Below, piece after piece: positions 27,845 through 40,174 of a stretch of DNA of 64,000 bases. The first letter of the stretch is position 1. Every line of letters starts with the position of its first letter. The stretch is from NCBI RefSeq assembly GCF_000278115.1, contig NZ_JH725120.1, positions 62,001-126,000 of the forward strand, read 5' to 3'. Source of the stretch: Bartonella sp. DB5-6. GTDB taxonomy: Bacteria; Pseudomonadota; Alphaproteobacteria; Rhizobiales; Rhizobiaceae. The notes under the pieces are model-generated. The model saw only the letters and a program-made list of their open reading frames with translations. It did no database searches and was not told the DNA's origin. A program made the position numbers and the translations under genes.

Positions 27845-28259
27845 TTAACTTTTTAAAATGCACTCTTCTTGTACTGATACAGTAGATATAAGAGAATAAT
27901 AACATATTTTATCATTTTTATCTTTAATTATAGGAGCTATTTCATAGCTCGTTATTTGTTTCATTTTCACCCTTTCTAAATCATTTAAATGAGTTTCTGT
28001 ATTATAAATAATTCTACCACCTTTACATCTAAGTTTACATAGTTTGAGTATCCCTCCATTTTCTAAACTATTAAATAAGCTCTCCCCTACTTCTCATATT
28101 TCTTCTTTAAGCCTTCTCGCATAAGTAAACTCTTCATCTCTTTTTATGTGCATCACAAACAAATTTTAAAGTACGAAACGCTTTACTCCATGCTCCATTG
28201 CTATCAAGAAAATTTCAGAACACATTGTATGAAAGAGCTTGATTTAAATCGCTGTACAT
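27845..28259 (-). pseudogene. Decayed gene of about 138 codons, family unknown
   Basis: A GAAGGT ribosome site precedes an ATG at 28259 (MYSDLNQALSYNVF). The frame is broken by an in-frame TGA, continues NFLDSNGAWSKAFRTLKFVC, shifts by one base near an A-run (about 28145), continues RDEEFTYARRLKEEI, meets a second TGA, and then stays open for about 75 codons (EVGESLFNSLENGG ... SVQEECILKS) to TAA at 27845-27847. The total length is 3n+1, in line with one frameshift. The coding character is good throughout, but I do not recognise the protein. Confidence 0.6.
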
Positions 28260-28472
28260 TATTTTTACCTTCTAATGATTTTGATCTTTTCTAATGCAAA
28301 ATCAACCCATGATGTATTTTTGCATACCATTTTTTAATTACCTCTACAGTAAATTTCTTTGTACACGCTCTCATTTAAAATCTTGCTGACTTTGCATTCC
28401 CGCATTACAATAGAGATATCTACTTATATCATCTGGCACAGTATACGGGATGCGATTTTGGATGTAGAGTGA

Positions 28473-28991
28473 ATGATGTCTGATCCTAGAGATTCCATCT
28501 TGCCACCTTTAAAGTGGCTTTCTGACCAAAATCCTCCAGTACCAGAAAACGTCCGTGATTGGCTCATGGAAACGGGCTCAATGACACTCCGATTACAAAA
28601 CCACTGTACTCACTTACGTATCGAACCCCAGCGTGAATGTTTTATTACACATAACAAACTGCAAGAAGAAGCAGAACATCTTCCCAAGAGTGCACGTTAT
28701 TGGCTACGCGAAGTCATACTGATGGGAGATGATCAGCCTTGGCTTCTTGGGCGTACTGTAATCCCCCAAGAAACCCTATTCGCACACAATCAAGCACTCA
28801 TGCATTTGGGCGCTGTACCATTAGGGCACTATTTATTTAACAGTGGTAGATTGACACGTGATTACATCCACATGGGCCAACAAGGTGCATTGTGGGCACG
28901 TCGTTCTCGTTTGCGTTTAACAGGAAAACCATTGTTGCTAACCGAGCTATTTTTAACAGCTTCACCGCTTTACACAACAAACTCCGCATAA
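28473..28991 (+). CDS. ubiC: Chorismate--pyruvate lyase
   Basis: 172 residues; converts chorismate to 4-hydroxybenzoate and pyruvate, the first committed step of ubiquinone synthesis. The enterobacterial-type UbiC signature is plain: [20 protein letters not shown] with the substrate Arg, then [16 protein letters not shown], then [19 protein letters not shown] containing the catalytic-site Glu, and the terminal ASPLY. The similarity to gammaproteobacterial UbiC is striking for an alphaproteobacterium. Two adjacent ATGs begin the frame. It stands alone between two decayed genes. Confidence 0.92.
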   Translation: MMSDPRDSILPPLKWLSDQNPPVPENVRDWLMETGSMTLRLQNHCTHLRIEPQRECFITHNKLQEEAEHLPKSARYWLREVILMGDDQPWLLGRTVIPQETLFAHNQALMHLGAVPLGHYLFNSGRLTRDYIHMGQQGALWARRSRLRLTGKPLLLTELFLTASPLYTTNSA

Positions 28992-29529
28992 ATGAAAGAG
29001 GCCATACTCCTTCCAATATAAGAAACAAATTGATTCTTATATACCTTTTCGGGGTGAGAAAATAAATTTTTCAAGATTACCTCAACAGCATATTACAAAT
29101 GAGAGTTTCTTTTCATTACAACCCTTCAAATATAACACAAACTTTCCTTTATACTTTGAAGCTGCGCTCCATGATAACAAAATCATCTCATTTAAATTAC
29201 CTGTAGAATAGTAATCATTCTTGAAAAGACGGTAGCACTCAATAATGAATACTTTGGAACATCAAAAAAAGCAACGACATGCTCCTACAAAAATTTTAAG
29301 GCAGCTTTTTCTTAACAACCTTATTTTCTCAAAAAGCTTGTCTGGATTGAAAACTATAAATCTTTTTTAGAAAAGTTAAAATACCGACTTATTTATCTCA
29401 AAAAAATATTCTTTCGTGCTAACTTTTATGAAATAAGAGTACTACTACTATTGTCTTCGTACTCTCTCTGCTCTGAGCAAGCTACTGGTAAAAAATAACT
29501 TTCAGATATCTTTAGCAAATGGATACGGT
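28992..29529. other. Intergenic sequence with a possible gene fragment
   Basis: A minus-strand frame at about 29080-29260 reads protein-like sequence (VFIIECYRLFKNDYYSTGN and on) but has no start and is short. It may be another remnant. The rest is AT-rich and uninformative. Confidence 0.25.
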
Positions 29530-30012
29530 TTATCTCAATTTTTCACGAAAGCTACTACAAACTTTAGAAAAAACTATTTGCCCCGCGTAACATTCCTTGA
29601 GCCATGTTATAAGCTGACCGATATCACGTAATCTTTCAGCTTTTGTTTGTTCCGAAAAGCCTGCTTAACTTTCTTCTCATAAAACTGATAAGGAAAGAGA
29701 TTCACGAATAACTTCCATTTCCGACTATTCCCCTATCAGAGCTAAACAACCAAGTTCTTTATAAATGAGCGTTATCTCCTCATGCTGTTGAAGTATTCTA
29801 ATGAAAATAGACTGTATCTGATGATACTACACTTCTAGCTTCTCTTCATCAAAACAAAGAGTGCCACGATCCTTAACCGCAGCATACATTAAAAAAGTGT
29901 AAAAAAACGCGCGCTATCTTGCATCTTTAAAGCAGTTTTGAGTACCATATCAATTTGAGCACGCAACACAGATTGCCCCAATTTGTTCAAACAAAAAACA
30001 GTTTTTCATCAT
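29530..30012 (-). pseudogene. Decayed gene of about 160 codons, family unknown
   Basis: An AAGGA ribosome site lies directly before an ATG-ATG pair at 30012. The first codons (MMKNCFLFEQ) lead, after a frameshift, into QSVLRAQIDMVLKTALKMQD. After a second shift in a T-rich run comes FLMYAAVKDRGTLCFDEEKL, then stops alternate with open blocks (RILQQHEEITLIYKELG; GFSEQTKAERLRDIGQLITW) to a TAA at 29530-29532. The same overall frame is followed to the end. The protein is not identified. Confidence 0.5.
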
Positions 30013-30225
30013 TCCTTACACATTTTACTATGCACGATACAGAATAATGAACACTATATTTTTGAAAATCCAAAAACAGGACTTTACCTCTTTATGGAAT
30101 AGACCTATACTTCTTGCCTTAAGCGAAACATTGTAAGAACAATATACATAGCATCTGTTATAGTTGTGCTTTTGTGTAGCGTTGATCATTATACCTTTCA
30201 GAAAATAACATTGTGGGCACACACT

Positions 30226-31422
30226 ATGACACAAATTACCCCATCTTGCGAACCATGGAGTGTAAGCAAACCTACAGCCCTCTTAGTATTAGCCAATGGA
30301 ACAATCGTTGAAGGTAAAGGAGCAGGTGCTACGGGTATTGCCGAAGCTGAAGTGTGTTTCAACACCGCCATAACAGGCTATGAGGAAATTCTTACAGACC
30401 CATCATATACGCAACAAATCATTAATTTCACTTTTCCTCATATAGGAAATGTAGGCACAAACAACGAAGATATTGAAGATCTCACACCCTTGAATTGTCA
30501 TGGTGCTGTTGGCGCTATTTTTAAAGCAGATATTACGAATCCCTCTAACTACCGAGCGAATGAAAACCTTAATCAATGGCTTAAAGCACGTAAAATTATT
30601 GCACTTTGCGGTATTGATACGCGTGCGTTGACAATTCTTATCCGTGAAAAAGGTGCACAAAATGCCATCATTGCGCATGATCCTCAGGGAAATTTTGATA
30701 TCCCTTCTTTGAAGAAGCGTGCACAAAAATGGCTCGGTCTCATCAATCTCGATCTTACAAAAGAGGTCACATCAAAATCATTAAGGCAATGGAATGAAAA
30801 ACCATGGGTATGGAATAAAGGATATAGTGAAAATAGTGTACACAATCTTCATATCATTGCAATCGACTATGGCATTAAGCGTAACATTCTTCGTCTTATG
30901 GCTACGCAGGATGCACGCATTACTGTTGTGCCTGCACACACAAATGCAGAAGAAATTTTATCAATGAACCCTGATGGTATTTTTCTTTCCAACGGCCCCG
31001 GTGATCCAGCCGCTACAGCCCAATATGCCATCCCAACTATCAAAACATTGATTGATCATAATTTACCACTTTTCGGTATATGTCTTGGTCATCAACTTCT
31101 CGCTCTTACTATGGGCGCAAAAACCGTAAAAATGCATCAAGGACACCATGGAGCCAACCACCCTGTCAAAGATCTTAACACAGGAAAAGTCGAAATTGTA
31201 TCAATGAATCATGGTTTTGCCGTAGATGCTACATCTTTACCACACCATGTTCAAGAAACACATATTTCCCTCTTTGATGGTTCAAACTGTGGCATTCGTA
31301 TCATTGGAAAACCAATTTTTTCTGTTCAATATCACCCTGAAGCTTCTCCCGGACCACAAGATAGTTACTACCTCTTTAAACATTTCAGCGAACTTATTAT
31401 GAACTATAAAAAAATAGCGTAA
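30226..31422 (+). CDS. carA: Carbamoyl-phosphate synthase small (glutaminase) subunit
   Basis: 398 residues; hydrolyses glutamine and passes ammonia to CarB for arginine and pyrimidine synthesis. The N-terminal domain carries ALLVLANGTIVEG and FNTAITGYEEILTDPSY. The class I amidotransferase domain has the nucleophile Cys in LFGICLGHQLLAL and the His-Glu pair in VQYHPEASPGP. The open frame extends to 30166 with a poor start; ATG at 30226 is chosen because the family N terminus begins shortly after it. It is separated from carB by two unrelated genes. Confidence 0.96.
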   Translation: MTQITPSCEPWSVSKPTALLVLANGTIVEGKGAGATGIAEAEVCFNTAITGYEEILTDPSYTQQIINFTFPHIGNVGTNNEDIEDLTPLNCHGAVGAIFKADITNPSNYRANENLNQWLKARKIIALCGIDTRALTILIREKGAQNAIIAHDPQGNFDIPSLKKRAQKWLGLINLDLTKEVTSKSLRQWNEKPWVWNKGYSENSVHNLHIIAIDYGIKRNILRLMATQDARITVVPAHTNAEEILSMNPDGIFLSNGPGDPAATAQYAIPTIKTLIDHNLPLFGICLGHQLLALTMGAKTVKMHQGHHGANHPVKDLNTGKVEIVSMNHGFAVDATSLPHHVQETHISLFDGSNCGIRIIGKPIFSVQYHPEASPGPQDSYYLFKHFSELIMNYKKIA

Positions 31423-31589
31423 TTAAAGTGCTTTTCTTTTGGTTATCCTTCCCCGAATTGTACCCTTTTTCTGCACACAAACATATCGCTTTTCAGCAAT
31501 AAAACAGCTCAATTTACTTATAGAGTTAAATTTTTGCCTTTTGAATTGTCTTAGCAAGAAAACTCTGACCAGTTATCATTTTAAGCTGA

Positions 31590-32819
31590 TTAGCGTACCC
31601 GTAAAGCAAAAACTATTATCGCAACAACAAGCACCAAGAAACTCCCGACAAAAGGTGCGCCAGAAAAATAAAACACCGCACCTTCGTGTATAAATTGTTC
31701 GAAGAGAAACATATAAAAAATGGGGCCAAATATTAAGCTTAATGAAAAAATAGAGGCTATTGCTCCCTGTAATTCTCCTTGTGCATTTAGCGGCACCTGT
31801 GCTGAGGCAATAGCACGCATAGGTGCCTGAACAAGATACTCACCCATCGTACACACAAACACCACATAAACCATCCACCCTTGTATTGCAAATGTGTATC
31901 CAAGCGCACCAGCCGACGCGAAAAGGAGCCCCACCATCACAATCCACCAGTTACTCCATCGCTTGGACAAATAGGGCAGAACGAGAGCTACGACAATAAT
32001 CTGTCCTATCCCGAAAAAGCTATACGATAATCCAATAGACAAAGAATTCCAACCATAGCGTTCTTTAGCAATGAATGCCCAAATGCTTGGCCATACAGAT
32101 TCCGCAAACCAATAAAGAAAAAAGACTACTAACATCCAGAGAATCATTGGATACTGTCTGAATTGCAAAAGAGCACCCAAAGGAGTTGCACGCTTAATAT
32201 CAAAAGAGCGCCTATTCTGCATATAAAGAGTTTCTGGAAGCATAGCCCACGCAAAAATAAAATTAATGAATGAAAAACAAGCAGCAAAATAAAACGGAAT
32301 ACGTAGCCCAAATTGACCTAAAAAACCGCCGATAAACGAGCCTAAAATAAACCCCAATCCGGATGCAATTCCTAACAAACCAAAATTGCGCGTGCGGGTC
32401 TTGTCATCTGATATATCAGCAACATAAGCCGTACAGATTGCAAAACTAGCACCACTCATCCCTACTAAAAGACGCCCAATAAACACTATAGAATAGCACC
32501 ATGCTATAGCGCATATAAAATTATAAATAGCAAAAATGATAATGGAGATAAGCAAAATAGGACGGCGTCCGTAACGATCAGAAAGATTTCCAATAACAGG
32601 AGCAAAGAGAAATTGCATGACTGAATAAGCTGCCAGTAATTTTCCTCCCTTAATGGAAGCCTCACTAATCCCCTTTCCTGTCAACTGAACCAAATAGTCG
32701 GGCAAAACAGGACTAACGATTGCAATACCAATAGTATCCAATAACAAAGTAATGAAAATTAAAATAAGCCCACGGCGAATAAACTGCGAATTAAGTATTT
32801 GATCATTGATAGCATGCAT
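31590..32819 (-). CDS. TetA-like major facilitator exporter
   Basis: 409 residues with 12 membrane segments. MFS motif A is GNLSDRYGRRPIL (about residue 79) between TM2 and TM3, and DTIGIAIVSPVLPDYL in TM1 is typical of the TetA(B/C) drug/H+ antiporter group. The central loop (about 195-215) is short and basic. The family exports tetracycline or other small molecules; actual drug resistance cannot be deduced. It is on the minus strand between carA and carB. Confidence 0.85.
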   Translation of the reverse strand: MHAINDQILNSQFIRRGLILIFITLLLDTIGIAIVSPVLPDYLVQLTGKGISEASIKGGKLLAAYSVMQFLFAPVIGNLSDRYGRRPILLISIIIFAIYNFICAIAWCYSIVFIGRLLVGMSGASFAICTAYVADISDDKTRTRNFGLLGIASGLGFILGSFIGGFLGQFGLRIPFYFAACFSFINFIFAWAMLPETLYMQNRRSFDIKRATPLGALLQFRQYPMILWMLVVFFLYWFAESVWPSIWAFIAKERYGWNSLSIGLSYSFFGIGQIIVVALVLPYLSKRWSNWWIVMVGLLFASAGALGYTFAIQGWMVYVVFVCTMGEYLVQAPMRAIASAQVPLNAQGELQGAIASIFSLSLIFGPIFYMFLFEQFIHEGAVFYFSGAPFVGSFLVLVVAIIVFALRVR

Positions 32820-33316
32820 ATTGTGTTCCCTACTATCTTCTAAACCCTACCTCTTGTTAAAAACCGCTAGATAGCATAATTTTTTCTGATAAAAACTATT
32901 GTTAAAATAAAAGATTTTAGAAAAAACCAAAAAAATATTACAAATTTTTATTTTATCTGATACTCAGCACTGGGCGCATTTTTGTAAAGCACCCTTCCAA
33001 TTTTCAAGAATGATTCAGTAAATTTAATGAACGCAAATTTTACCATAATAATCTGCTTATATAATATATGAATATAAAAACAGTATTAATGTCTAAAATA
33101 AATATATATACACAATTATATACTGTTACTTTAGTATTAATCACGTTTAAATATAAATTACGAATTTTATACACAAAATATATTCTTATTCAATTAAATA
33201 GTTCTGTATATTTGTCTATAATTTGTTATATGTTATCGCCAACTTAACGCTAAGCTTATTAGAACGGCAAAATATCATTTTCGGTGATTACTCGTTGACT
33301 CATTCTTAATATAAAA
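32820..33316. other. Very AT-rich intergenic region
   Basis: Divergent promoter region of the exporter and the DUF1460 gene. No clear promoter or gene remains could be defined. Confidence 0.4.
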
Positions 33317-34168
33317 ATGGTGAATAAAATGCGAAGAATATTCCAATTAATGTTAACCTCAGCTTTGGTTACAGGATGTGATATCCAAGATTCTGCTGTA
33401 AACAAGAATAATCCAGAAAACAAAACGGAAATACAACAAACATCCGAAATAAATCTAGATCCGTATACTTTAAATAAACTAAATACTCTTCTTGAAAAAC
33501 GTTCGAAGGTTAATGATCATGAGAGAAGAGAAATGATCAGCGCGCTATCTGAAGCTTTTCTAGGAACACCTTACCAAGCAAATATGTTACATGGGACAGA
33601 AAATATACCAGAAAAACTTATTATCGATTTTAGAGGTTTAGATTGCTTTACTTATCTGGACTATGTTGAAGCATTACGGAAATCAACATCACAAACAGAA
33701 TTCATAAATAATGTTATAAAAACACGTTATGTTGATGGGAATATTAACTTTTTGAATCGGAAACACTTTTTCACCGATTGGGCTTATAGAGAATACAAAC
33801 AAGCCAATGACATAACCGCACAGCTAAGTCCTCATGCAGTGAGCACTGAAAAGTATCTCAATAAAAAAGCTGATGGTGGAAATTACTTACCTGGACTACC
33901 AGTTGTTAAACGCAATATAACATATATTCCAAGTAACTTTATTAATGAAGAGGTTATAAGCCGTTTACAAACTGGTGATTTCATTGGTATTTATAGTAAA
34001 CTTGCTGGATTGGATGTATCCCATGTGGGTTTCTTTATCATGACAGATAATGGCCCGATGTTACGAAATGCTTCTTCAAAAAAAGAAAATGAGAAAGTCG
34101 TGGATTCCCCTTTTATGGATTATGTTGTGAAAACACCAGGAATCGTCGTTTTAAGAGCTCTCCAATAA
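33317..34168 (+). CDS. DUF1460 lipoprotein, amidase-like cysteine hydrolase
   Basis: 283 residues. The signal peptide ends in a lipobox LVTGC, so it is probably a lipoprotein. DUF1460 proteins are NlpC/P60-like amidases thought to act on peptidoglycan amino-sugar/peptide bonds. Candidate catalytic residues are the Cys in DFRGLDCFTYLDYVEAL (about residue 113) and the His in VSHVGFF (about 240). The start is uncertain: ATG at 33317 or the one 12 bp later, neither with a strong ribosome site. A GNRA-loop hairpin follows the stop. The gene is unusual for this neighbourhood. Confidence 0.82.
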   Translation: MVNKMRRIFQLMLTSALVTGCDIQDSAVNKNNPENKTEIQQTSEINLDPYTLNKLNTLLEKRSKVNDHERREMISALSEAFLGTPYQANMLHGTENIPEKLIIDFRGLDCFTYLDYVEALRKSTSQTEFINNVIKTRYVDGNINFLNRKHFFTDWAYREYKQANDITAQLSPHAVSTEKYLNKKADGGNYLPGLPVVKRNITYIPSNFINEEVISRLQTGDFIGIYSKLAGLDVSHVGFFIMTDNGPMLRNASSKKENEKVVDSPFMDYVVKTPGIVVLRALQ

Positions 34169-34691
34169 ACTATACGGGGGATAGAAATATCCCCAACATT
34201 ATCAAAATGCACTCAAGTCAGCATTTAAGTCATCAAAATAAATATTCAAATTCACGCAATTTATGCAGATACAACATTCTTGTTCATGATTTTAATTGCA
34301 ACATCAGATAATTTCAATTTGGAGATCATAAAATTACCCTACAATGCAAAATGATGAAGGCATTGGCTCACCACTATACATAAAAAGCCTTATTTTATTT
34401 CACGACGTTCCTTTTACCCGCAAATAACTGCTTATGCTTAATTAGCTATCAAGACCTTCGACATTCTAACTTTTTGACACATCATTGTTTTCTTATTAAA
34501 CTCACACTCTCGTACGCATATTAAAGTTGAACAGCAAAAAAAGATATTGATTTTCAATCTATGAAAAAAAACAGGGAAAAGGCATTTTAGTGCTTACTTT
34601 CTTTGTCACTTAACCTATAAAATTATTTTAACCTCAAAATTTAATTTTGTCTGCCGCAATCGCGTACGGATATTTGTCATAGGGAAAAACC
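34169..34691. other. Intergenic region before carB
   Basis: It holds a compact hairpin at 34177-34194 (GGGGATA, loop GAAA, TATCCCC) 9 bp after the DUF1460 stop. No T-run follows, so it may stabilise the mRNA end rather than terminate. No gene is seen in the rest. Confidence 0.5.
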
Positions 34692-37600
34692 ATGCCAAAA
34701 CGCACAGATATAAAATCTATTCTTATCATTGGAGCAGGACCCATTGTTATTGGTCAGGCATGTGAATTTGATTATTCAGGCACACAAGCTTGCAAAGCAC
34801 TAAAAGAAGAAGGTTATCGAATTATCTTAGTGAATTCCAATCCCGCTACCATTATGACAGATCCAGATTTAGCTGATGCGACTTATATTGAACCCATTAC
34901 TCCTGAAATAGTTGCACAAATTATTGCTCTTGAACGACCCGACGCCCTTTTACCAACTATGGGAGGTCAAACAGCACTCAATACCGCTTTATCATTAAAG
35001 CGTATGGGAATTTTAGACCGCTACCATGTTGAAATGATAGGTGCAAATGCGGATGCCATTGATAAAGCGGAAGATCGTGCCTTGTTTCGCAAGGCGATGG
35101 CAAAAATTGGTTTGGAAACACCACGTTCTATGTTAGCCAATGCGACGGAACTCAAAGAAGAAAATCGTCAACAGCACGCAAAAACGCGCGATGAACTTAA
35201 ATCGAGATTTTCTGGTGATGCTCTTGACCAAGCACTAGAAGAGCTTGAACGCGATTGGCGACACACAGAAGCCGACCGCAAACAACACTATATCGCTCAT
35301 GCGACGGCAAAAGCAGTTCAAGCTCTTGACGTTATTGGTCTTCCAGCTATTATCCGTCCTTCATTTACCCTTGGTGGTACCGGTGGAGGAATCGCTTACA
35401 ACCGTTCTGAATTTTATGAAATTATTGAACGCGGACTTGAGGCTTCACCTACAACAGAAGTTTTAATTGAAGAAAGTGTTTTGGGATGGAAAGAATATGA
35501 AATGGAAGTTGTTCGCGATAAGAACGACAACTGTATTATTGTTTGTTCCATTGAAAATATCGACCCTATGGGGATTCATACCGGTGATTCAATCACTGTA
35601 GCCCCTGCCCTCACTTTAACGGATAAAGAGTATCAATGTATGCGCAATGCTTCAATTGCCGTATTGCGCGAAATTGGTGTTGAAACCGGTGGCTCCAATG
35701 TACAGTTTGCTGTTAACCCTGAAAATGGCCGCCTCATCGTCATTGAAATGAACCCGCGTGTTTCTCGCTCTTCAGCGCTTGCCTCAAAAGCAACAGGTTT
35801 TCCAATTGCCAAAGTAGCAGCTAAACTGGCAGTTGGCTACACACTTGATGAATTAAAAAATGATATCACGGGTGGTGCAACACCAGCGTCATTTGAGCCT
35901 TCTATTGACTATATTGTTACCAAAATTCCTCGTTTTGCCTTCGAAAAATTTCCCGGTTCATCACCTGTCTTAACAACTGCAATGAAATCTGTAGGAGAAG
36001 TAATGGCCATAGGTCGTACTTTTCAAGAGTCACTGCAAAAAGCGCTCCGTGGGCTTGAAACGGGTCTTACCGGTCTTGATGAAATTATAATCCCAAAACA
36101 TGCTGAAGGTGATGAAAAGAGTTCCATACGCTCCGCCATTGCAATACCAAGTCCTGATCGTCTGCGCTACATTGCCCAAGCAATGCGTACGGGCTTGCCC
36201 TTAAATGAAATTCACCAAATCAGCAAAATTGATCCATGGTTTCTAGAACAAATAGCCTCGATTATTGAAATGGAACAACGCATCCGCATTCATGGCTTGC
36301 CCCAAGATACAGACAATCTACGCATGTTAAAAGCTATGGGTTTTTCGGATGCACGTTTAGCTACCCTTACAGGGCAAGAACCCGATAATATAGCTGCTTT
36401 GCGTAAAGCACTTAATGTTAAGCACGTTTTCAAACGGATTGACACTTGCGCTGCTGAATTTTCTTCACCTACCGCATATATGTATTCAACCTATGAAGTT
36501 CCCTTTGCAGGTGTAGAACACTCAGAAGCACAAGTTTCTGACCGCAAAAAAATTGCTATTTTAGGCGGGGGACCAAACCGTATCGGACAAGGCATTGAAT
36601 TTGACTATTGTTGCTGCCACGCTGCTTTTGCGCTACGTGATGCAGGTTTCGAAGCTATTATGATTAACTGTAATCCTGAAACCGTCTCAACAGACTACGA
36701 TACCTCTGATCGCCTTTATTTTGAATCTTTAACAACAGAAGATGTACTCGCTGTTTTAGAAACAGAACAGAAAAAAGGCGAATTGGTTGGAGTCATTGTC
36801 CAATTTGGTGGACAAACGCCATTGAAATTAGCAAGCGCACTAGAAAAACATAATATCCCTATCTTAGGCACGTCACCTGATTCTATTGATTTGGCAGAAG
36901 ACAGAGACCGTTTTCAAAAATTGTTGTTCAAACTTAACCTAACACAGCCTAAAAACGGTATTGCCCATTCAATCGAACAAGCGCGCCTCATCGCCCATGA
37001 ATTAGGCTTTCCATTGATTGTGCGTCCTTCTTATGTTTTAGGAGGACGTGCTATGCAAATTATCCGCGATGAGCGCAACTTACAAAATTATTTGCTTGAA
37101 AGTGTACCTGAACTGATTCCAGAAGATATTAAATCCCGCTATCCCAACGACCAAACGGCACAGATCAATACATTGCTTGGTAAAAATCCACTTTTATTTG
37201 ATACCTATCTAACAGAAGCAATTGAAGTTGATGTTGATTGTCTATGTGATGGAGAAGAAACATGCGTTGTTGGCATTATGGAACATATTGAAGAAGCCGG
37301 TATTCACTCTGGTGATTCAGCATGTTCTTTACCAGTGCACACTCTCTCACATAAAATAGTAGCTGAATTAGAGCGTCAAACGAAAGCATTAGCACAAGCA
37401 CTTCACGTTCGTGGCTTAATGAATGTACAATATGCCATTAAAGATAGAACAATTTATGTCTTAGAGGTTAATCCCCGTGCTTCGCGTACTGTCCCATTTG
37501 TTGCAAAGACAATTGGTCGTCCCATTGCAAAAATGGCCGCACGTATTATGGCAGGAGAAACTCTTCACAAAACGTTTCAAGTTTACGGTGGATTACCACA

Positions 37601-38171
37601 ACAGAAACAACACATCGCTGTCAAAGAAGCAGTTTTTCCTTTTGCTCGTTTTTCAGGTGCCGATACACTTCTTGGTCCAGAAATGCGTTCAACCGGTGAA
37701 GTTATGGGACTTGATTACAAATTTGCTCTTGCTTTTGCTAAAGCCCAACTTGGAGCTGGTGTTGAGCTTCCAAAAGAAGGAACTTTGTTTGTTTCCGTAA
37801 GAGATGAAGACAAAAAACGTATCTTAAATCCCGTAAAACTTTTAAGTAAACTTGGCTTTTCTGTTTTAGCAACAAGTGGAACACAAAAATTTCTTGCTGA
37901 ACATAATGTTGAAGCGAAAAAAATCAACAAAGTTCTAGAAGGACACCCTCATATTGAAGATGCCATTCGTAATCGACAAATTCAATTGATTTTTAATACA
38001 ACAAGTACTGCCAGTGCTATCTCAGACTCAAAGTCATTACGCCATGCAGCACTCATGCAAAAAGTCCCCTATTATACAACAATAGCTGGAGCCGAATCCG
38101 TAGTGGAAGCCATCAAAGCACTCAAAAAAAGTAGCCTTGAAGTGCATTCACTGCAAAGTTATTTCGCTTAA
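34692..38171 (+). CDS. carB: Carbamoyl-phosphate synthase large subunit
   Basis: 1159 residues; assembles carbamoyl phosphate from bicarbonate, ATP and ammonia delivered by CarA. Two homologous ATP-grasp halves are visible. Half one begins [21 protein letters not shown], with [10 protein letters not shown] later and [14 protein letters not shown]. Half two begins [20 protein letters not shown] and has [14 protein letters not shown]. The C-terminal allosteric domain (about 1020-1159) starts [12 protein letters not shown]. An insert of charged residues near 155-185 lengthens the first half compared with E. coli. An AGGGA ribosome site is present. Confidence 0.98.
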   Translation: MPKRTDIKSILIIGAGPIVIGQACEFDYSGTQACKALKEEGYRIILVNSNPATIMTDPDLADATYIEPITPEIVAQIIALERPDALLPTMGGQTALNTALSLKRMGILDRYHVEMIGANADAIDKAEDRALFRKAMAKIGLETPRSMLANATELKEENRQQHAKTRDELKSRFSGDALDQALEELERDWRHTEADRKQHYIAHATAKAVQALDVIGLPAIIRPSFTLGGTGGGIAYNRSEFYEIIERGLEASPTTEVLIEESVLGWKEYEMEVVRDKNDNCIIVCSIENIDPMGIHTGDSITVAPALTLTDKEYQCMRNASIAVLREIGVETGGSNVQFAVNPENGRLIVIEMNPRVSRSSALASKATGFPIAKVAAKLAVGYTLDELKNDITGGATPASFEPSIDYIVTKIPRFAFEKFPGSSPVLTTAMKSVGEVMAIGRTFQESLQKALRGLETGLTGLDEIIIPKHAEGDEKSSIRSAIAIPSPDRLRYIAQAMRTGLPLNEIHQISKIDPWFLEQIASIIEMEQRIRIHGLPQDTDNLRMLKAMGFSDARLATLTGQEPDNIAALRKALNVKHVFKRIDTCAAEFSSPTAYMYSTYEVPFAGVEHSEAQVSDRKKIAILGGGPNRIGQGIEFDYCCCHAAFALRDAGFEAIMINCNPETVSTDYDTSDRLYFESLTTEDVLAVLETEQKKGELVGVIVQFGGQTPLKLASALEKHNIPILGTSPDSIDLAEDRDRFQKLLFKLNLTQPKNGIAHSIEQARLIAHELGFPLIVRPSYVLGGRAMQIIRDERNLQNYLLESVPELIPEDIKSRYPNDQTAQINTLLGKNPLLFDTYLTEAIEVDVDCLCDGEETCVVGIMEHIEEAGIHSGDSACSLPVHTLSHKIVAELERQTKALAQALHVRGLMNVQYAIKDRTIYVLEVNPRASRTVPFVAKTIGRPIAKMAARIMAGETLHKTFQVYGGLPQQKQHIAVKEAVFPFARFSGADTLLGPEMRSTGEVMGLDYKFALAFAKAQLGAGVELPKEGTLFVSVRDEDKKRILNPVKLLSKLGFSVLATSGTQKFLAEHNVEAKKINKVLEGHPHIEDAIRNRQIQLIFNTTSTASAISDSKSLRHAALMQKVPYYTTIAGAESVVEAIKALKKSSLEVHSLQSYFA

Positions 38172-38431
38172 AAATTTTTATATGCAGAAAAACATATCAC
38201 CCTTTATATTTTCTACCACTCTTTAATCTTTATATAAAAATATTGATTAAAGCTTGCCTTTTATCTCAAAAACCTTTATACGGGTCCCATCGAACTTTCG
38301 GTTATGTGACTTTCTTTCCTGTGCAATCTGCACTTTCGGCGAAACTTCTCCCACCTAATTTCGATCTAAAACCGTATTGGATGCTTTTAGCTTCAGTACA
38401 CAATGTAATTATATATTCTAAGGAGTTTCCT

Positions 38432-38641
38432 ATGTCTACAGGAACAGTTAAGTGGTTTAACACAACAAAAGGTTTCGGATTCATTCAACCTAGTGATGGA
38501 AGTGCAGATGTGTTTGTACATATTTCTGCTGTTGAGCGTTCTGGTCTCAATAATCTTAATGAAGGGCAGAAAATTTCCTATGACGTTCTTCAAGATCGTC
38601 GTTCTGGAAAATTTGCCGCTGGTAACCTTACCGCGCTTTGA
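38432..38641 (+). CDS. Cold-shock-domain protein (CspA family)
   Basis: 69 residues, a single cold-shock domain with both RNA-binding motifs: RNP1 KGFGFIQP and RNP2 VFVHI. RNA chaperone acting on mRNA structure. The ATG at 38432 has AAGGAG about 6 bases upstream; the open frame extends to 38243 but the upstream part has no Csp homology. The long leader after carB (about 260 bp) may hold a cold-responsive 5' UTR as in other csp genes. A clear terminator follows. Confidence 0.93.
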   Translation: MSTGTVKWFNTTKGFGFIQPSDGSADVFVHISAVERSGLNNLNEGQKISYDVLQDRRSGKFAAGNLTAL

Positions 38642-38664
38642 TATTTAAATTCTATATGCTATTA

Positions 38665-38702
38665 AAAAATCCTCACCTGTAAAGATGAGGATTTTTGTTT
38701 TT
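38665..38702 (+). terminator. Intrinsic terminator of the cold-shock gene
   Basis: AAAAATCCTCA (38665-38675) pairs with TGAGGATTTTT (38686-38696) around a 10-base loop, followed by GTTTTTT. Perfect 11-bp stem. Confidence 0.9.

Positions 38703-40174
<1,472 letters not shown>

Noticed and set aside
30166-30225. N-terminal extension of carA
   Set aside because: Starts at a non-ATG codon and adds residues with no family similarity; the ATG at 30226 fits the family N terminus.
38243-38431. N-terminal extension of the cold-shock protein
   Set aside because: No Csp homology; the AAGGAG site directly precedes ATG 38432. The stretch is probably 5' UTR.
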